NCBI RefSeq assembly: GCF_900102165.1
Contig: NZ_FNBD01000001.1
Coordinates: 187,701 to 251,700 of the forward strand
Length of the DNA: 64,000 nt
Direction of reading: 5' to 3'
Source: Cellulophaga baltica
Lineage (GTDB): Bacteria > Bacteroidota > Bacteroidia > Flavobacteriales > Flavobacteriaceae
Shown: piece by piece, positions 15,333-24,951 of the stretch
Layout: each line of letters starts with the position of its first letter
Position numbering within the stretch: position 1 is the first letter of the stretch
Translations under genes and position numbers: made by a program
Notes under the pieces: generated by a model
What the model was told of the DNA's origin: nothing
What the model saw: only the letters and a program-made list of their open reading frames with translations
Databases searched by the model: none

Positions 15333-16682
15333 TTAATCTAAGGTAATAGGCATCCCAAAATAAAATTCTAATACTTTAAGTCTAAAAATGTAATCATATT
15401 TTGTACGTATCAATTGCGCCTCTGCATCATCTACTCTAGATTGTGCTTGACTATAATCAAACGAGTTCATTAAACCAACATCAAAACGTTCCTTAGAATA
15501 TTCAAAGGCCAAGCGTCTTGCTTCCACCGTTTTTTCTGCAGCTTCATAGGCTTTAGCAAAACTTTTAACATCTACGTACGCTTGATTAATTGTGGTTTCT
15601 AGCGCTAATTTATCTTGCTCTAACTGATTCTTTGCTCTATCAATGCTAATTTTTGATCGTTTGATATTATTCTTTACTGTAAAGCCATTAAAAATTGGAA
15701 TGCTTAATTGCGCTCCATAAGAAATACCATCATTGATCCATAACTGGTCTCTAAAACTATCTCTGAAAAACTGACCCGTACCGGCATCAAACTGCTGTTG
15801 GCTAGAATATCTAGTATTGTAATTAAAGAAAGCCCCCAAAGTAGGCAACAAAGCTCCTTTACTTATTTTTAAATCTTTTTCTGCTATATCTACATTCATC
15901 TCTGATAATTTAATATCATTTCTGAAGGTCAGCGCCTTGTCATATATGGTCTTTGGAGAATTAGTCAATACTTCTGATGGCGGAATTTCAAAAGATTCAT
16001 CAACAATATCAAAATTCTCATATGCTGTAATTTGCAGCAACTGTGCTAAATTAATTTTAGAGATTATGATTGAATTTTCTGCATTTACTATTTGTTGCTC
16101 TTGTGTAGCTGCTGTGGCTTCAACCTCTAATAAATCTCCACGCGCCACCACGCCAGCATCTACCAACTCCTTCGTACGCTTTAAATCTTGCTGCGTCACG
16201 GCATACTGCGCATTAAATACACGTAAAGATTCTTTGTTAGACAATACTTGTAAATAAGCATTGGCAACATTTAAACGAATATCATCTTTTAGATTATCTA
16301 AGCGGTATTGGCTAGAAATAGCATTCAACTTAGCTCTATTATAGCGGTGCAAATTTCTGAGTCCGTCAAACAAGGTTACGTTAGAAGAGAAACCTCCAGT
16401 AGCTGTAAAAATAGTCGTGGTTACCGCTTGGTTTGTTGTAGGGTCAAAAGAAAGACCTGTATTCCCTGAAACAGAACTTGATGCATTTAAGTTAGGTAAA
16501 AAATCACCTAGGGCATCCGATTTTTCAAGTTGCACATTTTGTAAGTCCAACTCAAACTGTTCAATAGTTAAGTTATTCTCTACAGCATATTCCACGCATT
16601 CTTGAAGTGTCCATTTCTTAGATTGCGCACTGGCTATTCCTACGGAACATAAGAACACTGTTAGTATTATTTTGAATTTCAT
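15333..16682 (-). CDS. TolC-family outer-membrane efflux protein
   Basis: 449 residues. A signal peptide ends at GIASAQS, followed by KWTLQECVEYAVENNLTIEQ, the usual start of Bacteroidota TolC proteins. Two halves of long helices with beta strands between (YGAQLSIPIFNGF, FEYSKERFDVGLMNSFDYSQAQSRV) fit the trimeric channel-tunnel fold. It is the last gene of the MacAB-like cluster, 41 bases after the second adaptor gene and before a strong terminator. It would give the exporter its outer-membrane exit. Only one TolC gene serves the two adaptor genes in this cluster. Confidence 0.95.
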   Translation of the reverse strand: MKFKIILTVFLCSVGIASAQSKKWTLQECVEYAVENNLTIEQFELDLQNVQLEKSDALGDFLPNLNASSSVSGNTGLSFDPTTNQAVTTTIFTATGGFSSNVTLFDGLRNLHRYNRAKLNAISSQYRLDNLKDDIRLNVANAYLQVLSNKESLRVFNAQYAVTQQDLKRTKELVDAGVVARGDLLEVEATAATQEQQIVNAENSIIISKINLAQLLQITAYENFDIVDESFEIPPSEVLTNSPKTIYDKALTFRNDIKLSEMNVDIAEKDLKISKGALLPTLGAFFNYNTRYSSQQQFDAGTGQFFRDSFRDQLWINDGISYGAQLSIPIFNGFTVKNNIKRSKISIDRAKNQLEQDKLALETTINQAYVDVKSFAKAYEAAEKTVEARRLAFEYSKERFDVGLMNSFDYSQAQSRVDDAEAQLIRTKYDYIFRLKVLEFYFGMPITLD

Positions 16683-16723
16683 GTGATTGTGTTTTTTGAT
16701 TGCTTAATTAGATTGATGAAGCA

Positions 16724-17833
16724 TTAGTCTTCTTTTTCGTCTTTAACCGTTTTATTCCAAACTTTGATTTTATCCTCTTTTGTAATTCCTGATAATATCT
16801 CTACAAAAATTCCGTCAGACACGCCAATCTCCACATCTCTCTTTTCAAATTCATCTTCTCCTTTTAGCACCTCTACATAGGGCTTTTCCGTTTTTGTATC
16901 GAACTGTAGCAATGCTTCTTTAACCGCCAAAACACTATCTTTTTGTTCTAAAACAATTGCCGCATTTGCGCTATATCCTGCGCGAATAAGAAAATCGTCT
17001 TTCATATCAATATCACCTTCAATTTTAAATTGTACAGCTCCTTGATCTTCGGTGCCTTTTGGAGCTATAAATTTTAATTTAGCTTTTAGTTCTTGATCTT
17101 GAACTGCACCCATCGTAATATTTAAAGGCATTCCTATTTTTAACTTTCCTACTTCAGCTTCGTCCACCTTTCCCTCAAAAATCATTTTACTCAAATCTGC
17201 AATGGTGGCAATCGTTGTACCATCATTAAAATTGTTACTCTGAATTACCTGATCTCCTTCTTTCACAGGAATTTCTAAAATAGTTCCTGAAACTGTAGCT
17301 CTAATATTCGTATTGGCCGTTGAAGAACCTCCAGCAGAACCTTTTCTTATAATTTGATAATCTGCTTGCGCATTTCCTAATTCCTGCTTTGCTTGATTAT
17401 ACTGCAGTTGTAAGCTATTGAAGTCTTGACTAGAAATTACTCCCTTATCAAAAAGAATTTTGTTACGGTCATACTCAATCTTAGTATTGTTTAAAGCTAG
17501 TTGTGCATTTTTTACTCTACCCCCTGCTTGGTTCATAGACTGCTCATTAGGCACTACTTTAATTTTAGCAATTAAATCTCCTGCCTTAACTTTCACCCCT
17601 TCCTCCAAATAAATTTCTTCTATAATTCCTGAGATTTGAGGCTTTATTTCAATCTCATCTTCGGGAATAACCTTACCGGTAGCCACGACCTTATTAATGA
17701 TATTCTCTTTTGTAGCCGTCTCTGTTTTATAAAGTTCTAAAGGCTTACTATTAGATTTCATAACCCAAGTAACAGCAGCCAGAAGTGCCAACACAAAAAT
17801 TGCGATCAGGGTGTATTTTAAAAATTTATTCAT
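16724..17833 (-). CDS. MacA/HlyD-like periplasmic adaptor (copy 2)
   Basis: 369 residues. One N-terminal membrane anchor (about 5-24) is followed by a barrel-sandwich/lipoyl half (PQISGIIEEIYLEEGVKVKAGDLIAKI), a helical hairpin rich in Gln/Asn, the second lipoyl half (IRATVSGTILEIPVKEGDQV), and a beta-barrel with IFEGKVDEAEVGKLKIGMPL. It links inner-membrane MacB-like permeases to TolC. It is closely similar in layout to the adaptor at 21180-22292, including the C-terminal pattern ISDGI-V-GLT-DKIKVWN. It lies between the second permease pair and tolC, 24 bases after the permease gene. Confidence 0.95.
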   Translation of the reverse strand: MNKFLKYTLIAIFVLALLAAVTWVMKSNSKPLELYKTETATKENIINKVVATGKVIPEDEIEIKPQISGIIEEIYLEEGVKVKAGDLIAKIKVVPNEQSMNQAGGRVKNAQLALNNTKIEYDRNKILFDKGVISSQDFNSLQLQYNQAKQELGNAQADYQIIRKGSAGGSSTANTNIRATVSGTILEIPVKEGDQVIQSNNFNDGTTIATIADLSKMIFEGKVDEAEVGKLKIGMPLNITMGAVQDQELKAKLKFIAPKGTEDQGAVQFKIEGDIDMKDDFLIRAGYSANAAIVLEQKDSVLAVKEALLQFDTKTEKPYVEVLKGEDEFEKRDVEIGVSDGIFVEILSGITKEDKIKVWNKTVKDEKED

Positions 17834-17857
17834 GTTTCTTAGTTATTTAGTTGTTTG

Positions 17858-19114
17858 TTAGTCTTCTCTTAATGCTTCAATTGGTTTAATTCTTACTGCC
17901 CTTCTCGCTGGAATAAGCCCTATGAGTATACTCAACAAGGTCATCAATGTAAAGGATACTAATATCTGTGTCATACTTACGGTTGGATTAACAAAAGGAA
18001 CATCTGTATTAGATGCTGTTTGCACATTCAGAATGTATAAAAACCCTACCGCAATAATAAAACCTACAGCTCCAGCGACGACTGTTAATACTATAGATTC
18101 TAATATTATCTGACGTTTAATTACTTTAGGAGTTGCTCCTAGAGCCCTTCTAACTCCTATTTCTTTTGTACGTTCTTTTACTGTAATCAATAAAATGTTA
18201 GATACCGCGATAACCCCTGCTAACATGGTAAAAATACCCACAAAAAAAGCAAAGCCTTGTAAGACCATAGTAAAAGCAGATATTGCTGTAAATATTTGAG
18301 AAAAATCAAAAGACCCTATCGCTCTATTATCATCCGGATGTATATCATACTTTACCTTTAGCAGTTCTTTTATTTTAGCTTCTGCTTGTGCCACAGGATA
18401 TTCTGGCTTAATCAATATTGCCATCCAACCTACTCTCTCTCCAGAATTAAAAGAACGTTGAAAGGTAGTAAACGGAATGATTACCGAATTTTCGCCGTCA
18501 AAATCAAAATCGCCACTCTTCTCATACACCCCAATTACTGTAAAGTATATATTATTAATACTTATATCTTTCCCAATAGCGCTGATGCCTTTATCAAAAA
18601 GTAATTCATAAGTTTCTAGGCCAATGACACATACTTTCTTTCCATTATTAACATCATTTAAATTGATAAACCTGCCCTCTACAATTTTCTTTTTATTAAC
18701 CAAATCTATAGTTGAAAAATCTCCAAAAACTCTAGATCCGCTTGTTCTTCCTTCTCGCTTAACCACTACAGCTTGCTGAAAACCGCCTAATTCTATTCTC
18801 GGAGAAATAACATCTACTTCCTCTACTCTTTTAGAAAGCATGGTTATGTCATCCATCTCATATTCTACAGGCCTACCTCTTTCAAAACCTTTATATGGCA
18901 TAGAGGTTTCTTGCCCCCATACAAAAAGGCTGTTAGATGCTTTACCTGCAAATATCCGATCAAAACCATTAATCATCCCTGTAGCAGATCCTAAAAGTAA
19001 GATCAAAATAATTATAGCGAATATCACACCCAAGGTTGTTAGTACCGTTCGCAACATATTTTTAGTTAGTGTACTAAAAACTTCGCTCCATAAATCTCTA
19101 TCAAACAACCACAT
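17858..19114 (-). CDS. MacB/FtsX-like ABC permease (second block, second gene)
   Basis: 418 residues, with one membrane helix near the N-terminus (about 22-45), a large periplasmic MacB_PCD domain (about 50-275), and three C-terminal helices of an FtsX domain. The cytoplasmic coupling motif VKERTKEIGVRRALGATPKVI precedes the last helices, and the end reads LIGLIPARRAVRIKPIEALRED. There is no ATPase domain, so it needs the ATP-binding subunit at 20338-21039. Its N-terminus NMLRTVLTTLGV pairs it with the permease at 22325-23584. It starts 1 base after the stop of the preceding permease gene. Confidence 0.94.
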   Translation of the reverse strand: MWLFDRDLWSEVFSTLTKNMLRTVLTTLGVIFAIIILILLLGSATGMINGFDRIFAGKASNSLFVWGQETSMPYKGFERGRPVEYEMDDITMLSKRVEEVDVISPRIELGGFQQAVVVKREGRTSGSRVFGDFSTIDLVNKKKIVEGRFINLNDVNNGKKVCVIGLETYELLFDKGISAIGKDISINNIYFTVIGVYEKSGDFDFDGENSVIIPFTTFQRSFNSGERVGWMAILIKPEYPVAQAEAKIKELLKVKYDIHPDDNRAIGSFDFSQIFTAISAFTMVLQGFAFFVGIFTMLAGVIAVSNILLITVKERTKEIGVRRALGATPKVIKRQIILESIVLTVVAGAVGFIIAVGFLYILNVQTASNTDVPFVNPTVSMTQILVSFTLMTLLSILIGLIPARRAVRIKPIEALRED

Positions 19115-19115
19115 A

Positions 19116-20345
19116 TTAATCAGAATTTAGTGCTACAATAGGTCTTACCTTAGAAGCTTTTCGCGCAGGAACCCAACCCGCAACTACTCCTGAAATTATT
19201 AATACTAATGTTGCTATTACCACGGTAGAAACATCTACAGACGGATTAGAAAATGCTGGAGTATCTATAAGCGGTGCTACTATTGCTAATATTCCCATAG
19301 CAAATAATAACCCTACAAATCCAGATATGGTGGTGATGACAATAGACTCATACAATACCAAACTTAAAATCTGATTAGGTCTAGCCCCAAGTGCTTTTCG
19401 AATTCCTATTTCTTTAGTACGCTCTTTGATAATAAAGACGAGTATATTCCCAATCCCAACTATCCCAGCTATTAAGATTAAAAAGCCTACGCCAATACTC
19501 ATCATAGACAAAAGACCTGTAAAACTGTTTACATCCGAAAAGCCTTGTGCACGATTACGTACTCCAATGGCCGATTGATCATCTGGACTAACCTTATACT
19601 TCCGTTTAAAAAGTACTTCCAGTTGGTCTGAAAATGTTAGTGCCTGCGCTAAACTAAATTGAGGGTTATATGTAAGTGCAATAGAACTAATATCGTCCGT
19701 ATTGCCATAAATACGCTGTAAAGTAGTATAAGGTGCGTATATATTTCTTTCAGACCTATCATCATCATCATCCGAAAAAACACCTACCACATTATAGGTA
19801 ATACCATTTATTTCTAAAAACTGACCGATAGGATCTCCTTCGTCAAAAAGATCTTTTGCAACAAGCCTGCCCACCACCATTACTTTAGACTTACTTCTTA
19901 CATCTGCTGTATTTAATTGTCTTCCTTTATCAATATCTACAATTTCTATATGCTGATATTCTTCATTGACGCCTATAACACTATAAGAACCTGTTTCTCT
20001 TTTATAGCGCGCGGTAACTTGTTTATTAAATATCGGAGAAATATGCTCATATGAATCTGCGAAATTCCCTCTAATATAGGCGATATCGTTGTTGGTAAAT
20101 TGAATTCTTCTGCCCGCTTCAAAACCTCCATAAGGCTCGGTCGTAGCCCTGGCATACATATTAATTGAATTTGCCGCATCATTACCAAACTGACCTGTGA
20201 ATCCGTTTTTCATTCCATTCACAGATGCTAGTAATAATACTAAAATAAAAATACCCCAAGCCACAGAAAAACCCGTTAAGAAGGTTCTTAACTTATTGTT
20301 TTTGATGCTATGAAATATTTCCTGCCAATTGTCTCTATTAAACAT
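19116..20345 (-). CDS. MacB/FtsX-like ABC permease (second block, first gene)
   Basis: 409 residues with the MacB layout: N-terminal helix, periplasmic MacB_PCD domain, then three C-terminal helices. The coupling motif is IKERTKEIGIRKALGARPNQI and the end is VAGWVPARKASKVRPIVALNSD. The N-terminal segment NKLRTFLTGFSVAWGIFIL closely matches the permease at 23596-24843, marking the two as counterparts in duplicated blocks. The start codon lies within the end of the ATPase gene (8-base overlap), so translation is coupled. It probably forms a heterodimer with the next permease. Confidence 0.94.
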   Translation of the reverse strand: MFNRDNWQEIFHSIKNNKLRTFLTGFSVAWGIFILVLLLASVNGMKNGFTGQFGNDAANSINMYARATTEPYGGFEAGRRIQFTNNDIAYIRGNFADSYEHISPIFNKQVTARYKRETGSYSVIGVNEEYQHIEIVDIDKGRQLNTADVRSKSKVMVVGRLVAKDLFDEGDPIGQFLEINGITYNVVGVFSDDDDDRSERNIYAPYTTLQRIYGNTDDISSIALTYNPQFSLAQALTFSDQLEVLFKRKYKVSPDDQSAIGVRNRAQGFSDVNSFTGLLSMMSIGVGFLILIAGIVGIGNILVFIIKERTKEIGIRKALGARPNQILSLVLYESIVITTISGFVGLLFAMGILAIVAPLIDTPAFSNPSVDVSTVVIATLVLIISGVVAGWVPARKASKVRPIVALNSD

Positions 20346-21039
20346 ATTGCGATGCTCTTACTTGCTCAATTTTTTTATCCTCCACAATAACTCCATCTTT
20401 TAAATGCACAATACGCTTACACATATCTGCAATGTCTGGTTCATGAGTTACAATAAGAATGGTATTTCCTGCATCATTAATTTTCTGAATCAAATCCATA
20501 ACCTCATAAGAGGTTTTACTATCTAATGCTCCCGTAGGCTCATCTGCTAATAATACTTTTGGTTCTGCCGCCATGGCTCTCGCAATAGCCACACGTTGTT
20601 TTTGACCCCCAGAAAGCTCACTAGGTAAATGCGTAGCCCATTCTTTTAAGCCTACACGCTCTAAATATTTCAACGCTTTTTCATGACGTTCTTTTCTCCC
20701 TACTTTTTGATAGTACAAAGGCAAAGCCACATTCTCTGCTGCAGTCTTGTAATTAATAAGATTAAAAGATTGAAATATAAACCCCAGAAACTTATTACGG
20801 TATTGTGCCGCTTTCGTTTCGTTTAAGTTTTTAATAGGAACACCATCTAACGTATAAGAACCTTCATCTAGCTCATCTAACATTCCTAAGATATTTAATA
20901 AGGTAGATTTTCCAGAACCTGAAGAACCCATAATTGCAACGAGCTCTCCTTCTTCTACCGAAAAATTTATTCCTTTTAATACATGCAAGGAATTGCTTCC
21001 CATCTTATATGATTTGTGAAGATTTTTAATTTCAATCAT
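20338..21039 (-). CDS. MacB/LolD-type ABC transporter ATP-binding protein
   Basis: 233 residues. Walker A is GSSGSGKSTLLN (about 38-49), the signature is LSGGQKQRVAIARAMA, Walker B is VLLADEPTGALD, and the switch His is in VTHEPD. The sequence is of the LolD/MacB/FtsE class that drives mechanotransmission permeases rather than substrate transport through the membrane. It is the only ATPase in a cluster with four permease genes, so it probably energises both permease pairs. A 140-base gap separates it from the upstream adaptor gene, so a separate promoter is possible, but I found no good TAnnTTTG match there. Confidence 0.96.
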   Translation of the reverse strand: MIEIKNLHKSYKMGSNSLHVLKGINFSVEEGELVAIMGSSGSGKSTLLNILGMLDELDEGSYTLDGVPIKNLNETKAAQYRNKFLGFIFQSFNLINYKTAAENVALPLYYQKVGRKERHEKALKYLERVGLKEWATHLPSELSGGQKQRVAIARAMAAEPKVLLADEPTGALDSKTSYEVMDLIQKINDAGNTILIVTHEPDIADMCKRIVHLKDGVIVEDKKIEQVRASQYV

Positions 21040-21179
21040 GCTCGTTTTGTTAGTTGTTTGGTTTTTACTCCGCTAGTTAGACTTCGTCTGATTCCTATTG
21101 TTACAATTTGAACTCTAAAAATTATGTTAAAATAAATTCAGCTTTTTTAAATATTTCTTTCCATACTAATTATTCTCAA

Positions 21180-22292
21180 TTAGTTGTCTTCATCCTCTTT
21201 CTCTATCTGATTCCATACTTTTATCTTATCAGATAAAGTAAGACCAGATTTAACTTCCACATTAATACCATCACTAATACCCAGCTCAATATCTTTTCGA
21301 CTAAAGACTTGATCTCCAGAACTAATTTCTACGAAAGGTTTTTTAGTTTTAGCATCATATTGCACCAAAGCTTCTTTAATAGAAAGCACGCTATCTACTT
21401 TTGCCAAGATAATAGAAGCATTAGCACTTAGACCCGCACGTATGAATACTGAATCTTGTTTTTTTAAGGTTCCTTTAATTTCAAATTGAATGGCTCCGTT
21501 TTCTGCTTTTCCTTTGGGTGCAATATAATCCAGCACGGCAGGGAAAATAGTATTCTCTATAGCTCCTACTGTAATCTCTAGTGGCAAATTCTCTTTTACT
21601 TTACCCACTTCAGATTCATCTATTTTACCTTCAAAAATCATTTTATCTACATCTGCAATAGCTGCGATAGTAGTTCCTTCATTAAAGTTATTACTTTCTA
21701 TTACTTGATTTCCAACTTCTACGGGAACCTCTAACACCATACCACTAACTGTTGCTCTAATAAGCGTATTGGCAGCACTACCAAAACCTTTAGTCGTACC
21801 CGTTTTTGCAATATCATATCTTTTATTTGCTGCACCATAAGACTGTCTTGCTTGATCAAAAGAAACCTGGGCGCGTTCTAAATCTACTTTAGAAATAACT
21901 CCTTTTTCAAATAGTGTTTTTTGGCGTTCTAAATTTCTTTTTTGATCATCTAATCCTATTCTAGCTCCATCTATGGAGTTACGTGCATCATTTAATGCGT
22001 TTAAATTAGGTACAATTTTAATTTTGGCTAACAAATCTCCAGATTTTACATAGTCTCCGCCTTCTACATAAATCTCTTCAATCACCCCCGAAATATTTGG
22101 TTTTATAAGCACTTCCTCCAAAGGTAAAATACTCCCTGTAGCTACCGTTTTTTTTATGATAGTTTGTGTAGTCGGAGTTTCTGTTTCATAGGTTACAGGA
22201 TTTTCTGCATTTTTTTGATATAAATAATACATAGCGCCCCCGAAGCAAATGACTATTAAAACTAAAATAATAATGGTTACTCGTTTTTTCAT
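21180..22292 (-). CDS. MacA/HlyD-like periplasmic adaptor (copy 1)
   Basis: 370 residues. A membrane anchor lies at about 6-26, then lipoyl half PNISGVIEEIYVEGGDYVKSGDLLAKI, a helical hairpin (QRKTLFEKGVISKVDLERAQVSFDQA-like pattern), second half IRATVSGMVLEVPVEVGNQV and barrel IFEGKIDESEVGKVKENLPL. It is the third gene of the first permease-permease-adaptor block, 32 bases after the permease. It parallels the adaptor at 16724-17833 across its whole length, which supports duplication of the block. There is no TolC gene beside it; the one at 15333 is probably shared. Confidence 0.95.
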   Translation of the reverse strand: MKKRVTIIILVLIVICFGGAMYYLYQKNAENPVTYETETPTTQTIIKKTVATGSILPLEEVLIKPNISGVIEEIYVEGGDYVKSGDLLAKIKIVPNLNALNDARNSIDGARIGLDDQKRNLERQKTLFEKGVISKVDLERAQVSFDQARQSYGAANKRYDIAKTGTTKGFGSAANTLIRATVSGMVLEVPVEVGNQVIESNNFNEGTTIAAIADVDKMIFEGKIDESEVGKVKENLPLEITVGAIENTIFPAVLDYIAPKGKAENGAIQFEIKGTLKKQDSVFIRAGLSANASIILAKVDSVLSIKEALVQYDAKTKKPFVEISSGDQVFSRKDIELGISDGINVEVKSGLTLSDKIKVWNQIEKEDEDN

Positions 22293-22324
22293 GTGTTCGT
22301 TTTTTGATTGATGATTTAAGTATT

Positions 22325-23584
22325 CTATTCGGCTCTAAGAGCATCTATTGGTTTTACTTTAATAGCACTTTGAGCAGGAATAAAACCTGCTAATAATCCT
22401 GAAATAATTAATATGATTAATGCGATGAGTACCACTCCTAAACTTACACTAGGATTTACAAACATATCTACGGGCCCTACCGCATCTAACAATGAATTAA
22501 TTCCGAAAATAAATAAGGCTCCAAAAATAATTCCTGCCATACCTGAAATGATAGTTAAGAAAATTGATTCTAAGAGAATTTGAACTTTTATAGACCAAGG
22601 GTCCTCACCTAGTGCACGGCGAATTCCTATTTCTTTGGTACGTTCTTTCACTACAATGAGCATAATATTACTCACTCCAATAATTCCAGAAATCAGTACC
22701 AAAATCCCCACAAAATAAGCGATTAAACGCATGGCAACAAACAAGCTCTCGACCCTATTGTATTGTTCATACAAATCAAAATTCCCGATAGCTCTGTTAT
22801 CTTCTGGATGTATTTTCCTATTTACTTTCATTAAGGTGATAATCCGTTCTTTTAAGCTTGTAATTGAAGAACCATCTTTTGCCGTGATCGCCATCCACCC
22901 AACATCATTGCCTTTATTGAATGCCTGAGAGAATGAGGTAAACGGAACAAATATTTCTTTTTGCCCTTCTTCGCCGTCCCCTTCATTACTCTTTTTCTTA
23001 TAAGTACCTACTACCATAAAATTAACCCCCTGAACCTTAATAAAAGAACCAAGTACTGTTTCTCCCTTATCAAATAAAGAAGATTTTACGCCCTGTCCAA
23101 TAATCGCAATTTTACGTTTCTCAACAATATCAGAATGGTTTATGAATCTACCCGAAGTGATGGTCATGGGGTCTTGCTTAATTATTTCAGGATAATCACC
23201 ATATACATTAAAAGCTCCTACTTTAATACCACGAGTTACATTGTTTTCTCCTTGATAGCCATCCAATCTATTTCTTGCCGAAACAAATCTAAGCTCTTTA
23301 ATATTTTCCTTCAATGAAGTTACATCTGACACTTTAAAATCGAAACGCCTTCCTTTTGGCAAGCCCTCATACTCTTTTGAAGTTGCCTGAGACCACATGA
23401 ACATGGTATTGGTCGCAATGTCTCCAAAATCGCTCTTGATTCCGTTTTCTAAGCCTTTTCCGGCCGCCAAAAGAATAATCAGAATAAGAATACCCCAAAA
23501 AACACCAAACGCCGTAAGGATAGTCCTGAACATATTACTTGTCAGTACCTCTATAATTTCTTTCCAACGATCTTTATTAAACAT
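22325..23584 (-). CDS. MacB/FtsX-like ABC permease (first block, second gene)
   Basis: 419 residues, MacB layout. The N-terminus NMFRTILTAFGVFWGILILIILLAAGKGLENG is followed by a periplasmic domain and FtsX helices. The coupling motif is VKERTKEIGIRRALGEDPWSIK, and the end is LLAGFIPAQSAIKVKPIDALRAE. It aligns best by eye with the permease at 17858-19114 (shared N-M-R-T-L-T start and DIHPEDNRAIGNFD-like segment; the partner has IHPDDNRAIGSFD). It lacks its own ATPase domain. It starts 11 bases after the stop of the preceding permease gene, within one operon. Confidence 0.94.
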   Translation of the reverse strand: MFNKDRWKEIIEVLTSNMFRTILTAFGVFWGILILIILLAAGKGLENGIKSDFGDIATNTMFMWSQATSKEYEGLPKGRRFDFKVSDVTSLKENIKELRFVSARNRLDGYQGENNVTRGIKVGAFNVYGDYPEIIKQDPMTITSGRFINHSDIVEKRKIAIIGQGVKSSLFDKGETVLGSFIKVQGVNFMVVGTYKKKSNEGDGEEGQKEIFVPFTSFSQAFNKGNDVGWMAITAKDGSSITSLKERIITLMKVNRKIHPEDNRAIGNFDLYEQYNRVESLFVAMRLIAYFVGILVLISGIIGVSNIMLIVVKERTKEIGIRRALGEDPWSIKVQILLESIFLTIISGMAGIIFGALFIFGINSLLDAVGPVDMFVNPSVSLGVVLIALIILIISGLLAGFIPAQSAIKVKPIDALRAE

Positions 23585-23595
23585 ATAGTTTTTAT

Positions 23596-24843
23596 TTATT
23601 CGTCCCGTAAGGCATCAATCGTATGAATACTTGCTGCTCTCCATGCCGGGAAAAACCCTGCGATAGCACCTGCAACCACTAATAAAAAAACCGTAGACAT
23701 AGCTACATTAAAATCTACTGAAGGATTCACAATATAATCGACTTCTATATTAGGTCCAATAAGCTCCAAGAGACCCATACTGAAAATGAGACCTGTAAAA
23801 CCAGATATTGCGGTGACAAAAACAGACTCATGTAAAATCATGCCAATAATAGACCAAGGTTTTGCTCCTAATGCTTTTCGGATGCCTATTTCTTTGGTAC
23901 GCTCTTTCACCACGATTAGCATAATATTACTTACTCCAACTACTCCTGCAATTATAGTACAGAGGCCTACAAACCAAAAGAATAATTTTATGTTACCAGT
24001 TAGCGCATAAAATCTTTTTGCATTCTCCATTTGGTTATTAATACCAATACCACCCTCATCATCTGGAGCAATGCTATGTGCTTGCCTTAAATAAGTGTCA
24101 ATTTTAGTTTTTAGTGTTATGGATTGTTGTACTGCCTCGTCAAAATTAGCTGCCGGTGGTGAGGAGAAGACTAGATTGTCTAATTTATCTGCACCATTAA
24201 ATACCTTCTGCGCGGTGGTGATAGGAATAAAAATACGATTCTCCTCGCGCTCTCCTGCCTTATCTTTATACACGCCAATAATTTTAAAAGGTATGTTTGA
24301 TATTTTAATGTACTCCCCTACCGGATTATCAACATCTGTGAAAGCTTCTCTTTGAATCTTATCGCTAATTACCGCAACTTTTTCTACTTGAGACTCGTCT
24401 TTAATAGTTATAAAACGCCCCTCCAACATATCTTGGTTCTCTAAGAATTGAGCTCCATTTGTGGTACCCATGACGCGATAAATTAAAGCATCATCTTTGT
24501 AGGTCGTCGTAATATTTTGTGGAAGGTAGAAGGCAGATTTTTGATCTAATGTAAGATCCATCTTATCTACAATGGTGGTGTAATCTTCGTTTCTGAATTG
24601 AATTTGACGGCCTGGATTAAGACCTTTATGCGCCTTTTGTGTAGTTTCTGTCCAAATCCAAATACTTGTAGCTGAATCACTTTCAAATTCTTTAGCAATT
24701 CCGTTTTGCATTCCTTGACCAAAACCCAATAAAATAACAAGAATAAAAATACCAGAGGCTACAGAAAGACCTGTGAGAAATGTACGCAACTTGTTTTTAC
24801 GAATAGTGTCAAATATCTCTTGCCATCTTTCTAGATCAAACAT
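23596..24843 (-). CDS. MacB/FtsX-like ABC permease (first block, first gene)
   Basis: 415 residues, MacB layout with four predicted membrane helices and a large periplasmic domain. The N-terminus NKLRTFLTGLSVASGIFILVILLG matches the permease at 19116-20345. The coupling motif is VKERTKEIGIRKALGAKPWSII, and the end is IAGFFPAWRAASIHTIDALRDE. It is the first gene of a run of eight minus-strand genes ending with tolC. The substrate cannot be told from sequence; MacAB-like systems in other bacteria move lipopeptides, toxins, macrolides or envelope lipoproteins. Confidence 0.94.
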   Translation of the reverse strand: MFDLERWQEIFDTIRKNKLRTFLTGLSVASGIFILVILLGFGQGMQNGIAKEFESDSATSIWIWTETTQKAHKGLNPGRQIQFRNEDYTTIVDKMDLTLDQKSAFYLPQNITTTYKDDALIYRVMGTTNGAQFLENQDMLEGRFITIKDESQVEKVAVISDKIQREAFTDVDNPVGEYIKISNIPFKIIGVYKDKAGEREENRIFIPITTAQKVFNGADKLDNLVFSSPPAANFDEAVQQSITLKTKIDTYLRQAHSIAPDDEGGIGINNQMENAKRFYALTGNIKLFFWFVGLCTIIAGVVGVSNIMLIVVKERTKEIGIRKALGAKPWSIIGMILHESVFVTAISGFTGLIFSMGLLELIGPNIEVDYIVNPSVDFNVAMSTVFLLVVAGAIAGFFPAWRAASIHTIDALRDE

Positions 24844-24951
24844 GTAGTTGTTTTGGTTGGTATGAGACTGCTTTAAAAAACAAGTTCTCCATACAATAGA
24901 CTACTACAAAGCGACTTTTGTTACAGGATAAATACTAAAAAAATGTTAAAA

